A stretch of 41,433 nucleotides of DNA, from positions 1-41,433 of the forward strand of contig JAURFX010000003.1 of NCBI GenBank assembly GCA_030834065.1, written 5' to 3'. How positions within the stretch are numbered: position 1 is the first letter of the stretch; every line of letters begins with the position of its first letter. The notes beneath the pieces are model-generated. The model was not told where the DNA came from and ran no database searches. It worked only from the letters and a program-made list of their open reading frames with translations. The DNA is from Gammaproteobacteria bacterium (GTDB lineage Bacteria > Pseudomonadota > Gammaproteobacteria > Steroidobacterales > Rariloculaceae). This document shows positions 36,471 through 41,433 of the stretch, one piece after another. Made by a program: the position numbers and the translations under genes.

Positions 36471-37419
36471 TTAAAGCACTCAATAAGTGAATCATCTCTT
36501 TAGGGACATCAGCTTGCAATTGCATTTCCTCTTCAAGTCGTGGATGAGAAAAAATTATTTGATGCGCATGTAACATTTGTGATCTCAAGTCTGTGAGAAC
36601 CTCAATAAATTTAGCATCAGCATTTTTAGGAAGTCTAAGTCTTCCTCCATAAATTTTATCTCCCAATAAAGGAAAGCCTAACTGAGCCAAATGAACTCTT
36701 ATCTGATGCGTTCTCCCTGTAATGATTTTTACATCTAATAGCGCATAGTTATTAAATTTCTTTTTAACAGTAAATTCGGTAATTGCCTCCTTCCCATCAT
36801 CTCTAACTTGCATTTTTTTTCTATCTTTATGATGCCTACCAATCGGTAAATTAACTTGCTCACCAGCAATTGGTACCCCTTGTACAACAGCAAGATATTT
36901 CTTTTGAATGTGTCTATTTTTCATTTGCAGGATCAAATGTTGATGTGAAATTAAAGTCTTGGCAATGATTAAAATTCCAGAGGTATCCTTGTCTAGGCGA
37001 TGAACAATACCGGCTCTTGGAATTTGCTCAAGAGTTGAATCGTAAGCTAAGAGTGCATTTTGAAGTGTATTGTCTAAATTACCCGCACCAGGATGAACGA
37101 CTAACCCTACAGGCTTATTAATTGCTAATAAATCATCATCCTCAAAAATAATCTTTAGAGACATAGGCATTGGCTTAATCTCATTGCTTGGATGATTTAC
37201 TTCAGCATTAATAGTGATCATGTCATTTTCCTGAACACTGTAGTCTGAGTCTATAGCACTATCATTAACAAGAATTTGGCCTAGCTTAATCCACTGCTGT
37301 ATTCGATTCCTTGATAGCTCCTCGATAGATTGTGCAAGATACTGGTCAATTCTAGTCCCTACATTTTCAGACTGAACCTTAATTGTTGACGTAAATAAAT
37401 GCTTTTTTTGATTATTCAT
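36454..37419 (-). CDS. rluD: 23S rRNA pseudouridine synthase RluD
   Basis: S4 domain GTRIDQYLAQ; HRLDKDTSGILIIAKT; GRTHQIRVHLAQLGFPLLGDKIYGG. Confidence 0.95.
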   Translation of the reverse strand: MNNQKKHLFTSTIKVQSENVGTRIDQYLAQSIEELSRNRIQQWIKLGQILVNDSAIDSDYSVQENDMITINAEVNHPSNEIKPMPMSLKIIFEDDDLLAINKPVGLVVHPGAGNLDNTLQNALLAYDSTLEQIPRAGIVHRLDKDTSGILIIAKTLISHQHLILQMKNRHIQKKYLAVVQGVPIAGEQVNLPIGRHHKDRKKMQVRDDGKEAITEFTVKKKFNNYALLDVKIITGRTHQIRVHLAQLGFPLLGDKIYGGRLRLPKNADAKFIEVLTDLRSQMLHAHQIIFSHPRLEEEMQLQADVPKEMIHLLSALNEYNT

Positions 37420-37439
37420 AGAAATTTATGTTTTCAAAA

Positions 37440-37451
37440 TGTAATATTACA
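37440..37451. promoter_or_regulatory. 12-bp perfect palindrome TGTAATATTACA in the rluD/bamD divergent region
   Basis: Sequence equals its own reverse complement; 3 bp upstream of the preferred bamD ATG. Confidence 0.35.
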
Positions 37452-37454
37452 CAC

Positions 37455-38189
37455 ATGCCTCGTGCCGTAAAAAATATCTGCCTCATAATAAGTATAATTC
37501 TCTTCTTAAGCGCTTGCGCAACAAGGCGAGACTTTATATTGCCGGGTGAAGGGCCAGAGGTTCTCTATCAAATGGGTTATGACGCGATGGTTGAGGGTGA
37601 TTTTCAAGATGCCATAGCTTATTATCGTGCACTGCAGGGAAGATTCCCATTTAGTACTGCAGCAAGGCAGTCGCAACTAGATACAATATATATTCACTTT
37701 CGATCAGGCGATCGTGAACTTGCAATCAGCTCGTCTGAAGGATTCGAGTCAGAAAATCCAACTCATCCACGAGTTGATTATGCACTTTATATGCGGGGTA
37801 TCTCTTATTTTGATCGAGAAAGGGACTGGCTAGAGAGGCGATTCAATGTTGATTTAAATGTTCGCCCCCCTAGGGATACGATGCTTGCATTTAGTACCTT
37901 TCAAGAATTACTCAGACGATATCCAAATAGTCCTTATGCATCAGATAGCAGAAATAGAATGATCTTTCTAAGGGATAGACTAGCTGCTTATGAAAAAAGT
38001 ATCGCAGACTTTTATTATGATCGTGGTGCTTATGTGGGTGCTATCAATAGAGCCAATGCTTTAATAGAACGCTATCCTGGTGCGCCTGTCATAGAAGATA
38101 GTCTGCTACTAATTCAAAATTCATACTTAGCGCTTGGTTTAAATGATGAAGCCAATGCAGTAAATAGGATATTAGATTTAAATTTCTAG
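37455..38189 (+). CDS. bamD: Outer membrane assembly lipoprotein BamD
   Basis: MPRAVKNICLIISIILFLSAC signal/lipobox, so start 37455 preferred over 37428; TPR-like YQMGYDAMVEGDFQDAIAYYRALQGRFPFS...DSRNRMIFLRDRLAAYEKSIADFYYDRGAYVGAINRANALIERYPGA. Confidence 0.93.
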   Translation: MPRAVKNICLIISIILFLSACATRRDFILPGEGPEVLYQMGYDAMVEGDFQDAIAYYRALQGRFPFSTAARQSQLDTIYIHFRSGDRELAISSSEGFESENPTHPRVDYALYMRGISYFDRERDWLERRFNVDLNVRPPRDTMLAFSTFQELLRRYPNSPYASDSRNRMIFLRDRLAAYEKSIADFYYDRGAYVGAINRANALIERYPGAPVIEDSLLLIQNSYLALGLNDEANAVNRILDLNF

Positions 38190-39776
38190 TTAGTATCCTG
38201 AGGTAATAGGATATCGCCAGTCTTTTCCAAAGGCTCTTGATGTAATCTTGACTCCTGGAGGTGCCTGCCTTCTTTTATACTCGTTACGTTTGACTAAATT
38301 TAAGACCTTAATGACTGTATTTCTATCAAATCCATTTTTCTCAATTTGATCGACACTGCAATCATGCTCAATAAATAGCTCAAGTATTGGATCAAGTACA
38401 TCGTAAGGTGGTAGGCTGTCAGTATCTTTTTGGTCTGGAGCAAGTTCTGCCGTAGGTTCACGCTCAATGACCCTATTAGGGATAATCGATTTAATTGAGT
38501 TTACGTATCTTGCAAGCTCGTATACCAATGTTTTGCTGCAGTCCTTAATAGGTGCAAAACCACCGGCCATATCTCCATAAAGTGTAGAGTATCCTACCGC
38601 CATCTCGCTTTTATTTCCGGTCGTCAGAAGCAGTGAATCAAATTTGTTTGATAGTGCCATTAAAATGAGGCCTCTTATTCTGCTTTGGATATTTTCTTCC
38701 GTAACATCTTTTTCGTACCCATGAAATACATCTCTTAACGTATGATCAAAAGTATTCATAACGTCAGAGATTCCAATCACATCAAGTTGAACCCTCAATA
38801 AATCTGCTTGGCTTTTAGCGTCCTCCACTGACATGCTGGAGGTAAACATCGAAGGCATCATTACTGCCCTAACTCCCTCGGCTCCAATAGCATCACAGGC
38901 AATAGCTAAAGTTAATGCCGAATCAATGCCCCCAGATAATCCTAATAAAACCGAAGAAAAATTATTTTTTTGAATATAATCCCTTGTGCCCAAGACCAAT
39001 GCATTATAAATAAGCTCAATATTATTACTTTCTAATCTTTTCTCAGCCTTACACAAATTTTGAGAGGAAAACTCAAAGCTGACTGATCCCTCCTCAAAGG
39101 GCTTTGCTTTAATGATTTCTTCTCCGTCTGCATTTAATACAAAAGAACTTCCATCAAAAATTAATTCATCTTGACCACCAACTAGGTTTACATAAATAAC
39201 AGGAAGTTGGCATTCTTTTGCTCTTTTTATGGCAAGGACTCTCCTACTTTCTATTTTATTATAATCAAAAGGCGAGCCATTAATTACGAGTATGCAGTCT
39301 GTTTTTTCTGAAAAAGATTTAGAAAAAATATTATCATCCCAGAAGTCTTCGCAAATTAGTAATGCAAAATTTACCCCTTCATGATTTATGAAAATAGGCT
39401 CATTACCCTCGCTAAAATATCTTTTTTCATCAAATACTGAATAATTAGGAAGACTTCTTTTTTTATAGATTGATTCGATTTTTCCATCATGGATATAAAG
39501 AGCAGCATTAAAAATTTTTCCCTCTTCATAGTAGGGTGTGCCTAGAATAAGAGAAACTCCTTCTCTGGTTTTATTTTTTAGAATATCTGTGGCTCTACTG
39601 ATTCTTTTTTGAATACCCGAATGAAACAATAGATCCTCTGGAGGATATCCGGATAAAGCCAGCTCAGGGAAAATGCATAATTGCCCTTTAGATGCTGCTA
39701 AATGCCTGATGATTAAATCGCAATTTTTCTCTATATTGCCAACAATTGGATTAAGCTGTATTAAATTGACCCTCAA
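38190..39776 (-). CDS. nadE: Glutamine-dependent NAD+ synthetase
   Basis: N-terminal nitrilase domain [16 protein letters not shown]-terminal [65 protein letters not shown]. Confidence 0.97.
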   Translation of the reverse strand: MRVNLIQLNPIVGNIEKNCDLIIRHLAASKGQLCIFPELALSGYPPEDLLFHSGIQKRISRATDILKNKTREGVSLILGTPYYEEGKIFNAALYIHDGKIESIYKKRSLPNYSVFDEKRYFSEGNEPIFINHEGVNFALLICEDFWDDNIFSKSFSEKTDCILVINGSPFDYNKIESRRVLAIKRAKECQLPVIYVNLVGGQDELIFDGSSFVLNADGEEIIKAKPFEEGSVSFEFSSQNLCKAEKRLESNNIELIYNALVLGTRDYIQKNNFSSVLLGLSGGIDSALTLAIACDAIGAEGVRAVMMPSMFTSSMSVEDAKSQADLLRVQLDVIGISDVMNTFDHTLRDVFHGYEKDVTEENIQSRIRGLILMALSNKFDSLLLTTGNKSEMAVGYSTLYGDMAGGFAPIKDCSKTLVYELARYVNSIKSIIPNRVIEREPTAELAPDQKDTDSLPPYDVLDPILELFIEHDCSVDQIEKNGFDRNTVIKVLNLVKRNEYKRRQAPPGVKITSRAFGKDWRYPITSGY

Positions 39777-40642
39777 TCCAAGGCCTTTTTAATAGCTTCG
39801 CCCAATTCAGCTGGAGATCGCACAGTGATAACACCAGCATGCTCGAGCGCCTTATATTTCTCGTCTGCGGTCCCTTTTCCTCCAGAAACTATGGCGCCTG
39901 CATGCCCCATTCTCTTCCCAGGGGGGGCGGTTACACCAGCAATATAAGCCACCACAGGCTTACTTACATGATGTTTAATATAGTCTGCTGCTGCTTCCTC
40001 GTCCGTGCCACCAATTTCGCCGACCATAATGATTCCTTTAGTCTTTGGATCTTGTTCAAAAAGCTCAAGGCAATCTATAAAATTCATTCCTCGTACTGGA
40101 TCTCCACCAATACCGACACAAGTCGTCTGTCCAAGCCCTACATTAGTTGTTTGATGGACAGCCTCATAGGTTAAGGTCCCCGAACGAGAGACAATTCCAA
40201 TAGAGCCTGGCTGATGAATAAATCCTGGCATGATTCCAATTTTTGCCTCTCCAGGCGTAATAATACCCGGACAATTAGGCCCGATTAGTCTACAGTTATA
40301 CCTTTTTAGTGCGGACTTCACTTTTACCATGTCAAGAACAGGTACGCCTTCTGTGATACATACAATTAGTTGTATGCCTGCGTCAGCTGCTTCCAAAATA
40401 GCGTCAGCTGTAAAAGGTGCTGGAACATAAATCATTGAAACATCTGCTCCGGTTGCAACAACAGCATCTTTGGTTGTATTAAATACTGGGACCCCAAGGT
40501 GCTGCGTTCCACCTTTACCGGGTGTCACACCTCCAACAATATTTGTTCCATATTTAATACACTGTTCTGTGTGAAAGCTACCTTGCTTACCAGTAATTCC
40601 CTGACAGATAATTTTAGAATCTTTATTTACAAGAATACTCAT
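39773..40642 (-). CDS. sucD: Succinyl-CoA synthetase alpha subunit
   Basis: [68 protein letters not shown]. Confidence 0.98.
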   Translation of the reverse strand: MSILVNKDSKIICQGITGKQGSFHTEQCIKYGTNIVGGVTPGKGGTQHLGVPVFNTTKDAVVATGADVSMIYVPAPFTADAILEAADAGIQLIVCITEGVPVLDMVKVKSALKRYNCRLIGPNCPGIITPGEAKIGIMPGFIHQPGSIGIVSRSGTLTYEAVHQTTNVGLGQTTCVGIGGDPVRGMNFIDCLELFEQDPKTKGIIMVGEIGGTDEEAAADYIKHHVSKPVVAYIAGVTAPPGKRMGHAGAIVSGGKGTADEKYKALEHAGVITVRSPAELGEAIKKALD

Positions 40643-41433
40643 TTGTCCCCCTTGGCAAGTCTGATTGCATCCTCTGCAGCTTTTGTTAAATCTGTGGCAG
40701 CAACAATTGAGAGCCCGCTATTGGCAAGTAATTGTCTTCCTTGGTCAACATTGGTTCCCTCAAGCCTTACAACGACTGGAATAGAGACACCTACTTGTTC
40801 GACCGCTGCAATAATGCCCTCTGCAATGAGATCGCATCTAACGATCCCACCAAAAATATTAACCAGAACAGCTTCAACTTTTTCATTGCTTAATATAATT
40901 TTAAAGGCCTCAGCAACCCTTTCAGCAGTGGCACCTCCGCCTACATCTAAGAAATTTGCCGGCTTCCCGCCTTTGAGCTGGATTAGATCCATGGTTGCCA
41001 TTGCTAGGCCGGCACCATTTACCATGCATGCAATGTTTCCATCCAAGGTTACATAATTAAGATCATGCTTAGCAGCTTCAATCTCATTAGCATCCTCTTG
41101 GGTTAAGTCTCTTAATTCTGCGATAGACTTTTGCCGAAAGAGCGCATTGTCTTCAATATTTATTTTTGCGTCCAGGGCAATTAAATTACCCTGCTTAGTG
41201 ACAATTAAGGGATTAATTTCAATCAGACTGGCGTCTATATCAACAAATAATTTATGTAAATTTTTTAAAATATTTGCGAATTCTTTTGACATAGACCCAT
41301 CTAATCCAAGCGTGTAAGAAATGTTTCTTACTTGATAACCAGATACACCGACAGCAGGATCAATAAGAACTGTGCAAATTTTTTCTGGCTCCTTTTCTGC
41401 AACTTCCTCGATATCCATGCCACCAGCTGCAGA
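40639..41433 (-). CDS. sucC: Succinyl-CoA synthetase beta subunit, N-terminus beyond window edge
   Basis: [19 protein letters not shown]...[21 protein letters not shown]...[18 protein letters not shown]...[17 protein letters not shown]. Confidence 0.97.
   Translation of the reverse strand, partial: SAAGGMDIEEVAEKEPEKICTVLIDPAVGVSGYQVRNISYTLGLDGSMSKEFANILKNLHKLFVDIDASLIEINPLIVTKQGNLIALDAKINIEDNALFRQKSIAELRDLTQEDANEIEAAKHDLNYVTLDGNIACMVNGAGLAMATMDLIQLKGGKPANFLDVGGGATAERVAEAFKIILSNEKVEAVLVNIFGGIVRCDLIAEGIIAAVEQVGVSIPVVVRLEGTNVDQGRQLLANSGLSIVAATDLTKAAEDAIRLAKGDK

Noticed and set aside
40499-41056. 185-aa plus-strand ORF opposite sucC/sucD
   Set aside because: Antisense to highly conserved sucCD coding sequence; composition follows the complementary strand and no recognisable domain.
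1-41433. CRISPR array, rRNA, transposon or prophage
   Set aside because: No regularly spaced repeats, rRNA-like sequence, transposase, integrase or phage structural genes were visible on reading both strands.

Overview
Low-GC, very gene-dense chromosomal window, probably from a streamlined (marine-like) gammaproteobacterium. The taxonomic guess rests on the recA-recX-alaS-csrA-tRNA-Ser order and the bamD/rluD/pgeF neighbourhood. Three blocks are visible. (1) 1-12444: an accessory catabolic/transport locus. Its minus strand has a hydroxyacid dehydrogenase, a cupin, a creatininase-family amidohydrolase and a frameshifted Gfo/Idh/MocA gene. Its plus strand, divergent from a GntR/FCD regulator, has an AprA/FrdA-like flavoprotein, a 2x[4Fe-4S] ferredoxin, a TctABC transporter, an orphan TRAP-type binding protein, a DUF1080 lipoprotein, a cytochrome b561 with no canonical start codon, a secreted orphan and a NahK-like kinase. 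(2) 12482-23555: an 11-gene tetrapyrrole operon, hemA-hemC-hemD-hemB-hemL-[histidine kinase-response regulator]-hemE-hemQ(chdC)-hemH(cpfC-like, with candidate [2Fe-2S] cysteines)-MAO-like flavoprotein. This looks like a complete C5 plus coproporphyrin-dependent heme route with an embedded two-component system and a non-canonical candidate for the oxidase step; it is the most interesting part of the window. (3) 23545-41433: mostly conserved housekeeping genes on the minus strand (CysB-like LysR, tRNA-Ser(GCU), csrA, alaS, recX, recA, cinA C-terminal domain, glycosyltransferase, nudB-like, aspS, FmdB-type zinc ribbon, clpB, pgeF, rluD, nadE, sucD, sucC), plus bamD on the plus strand. I saw no CRISPR array, transposase, integrase or rRNA.
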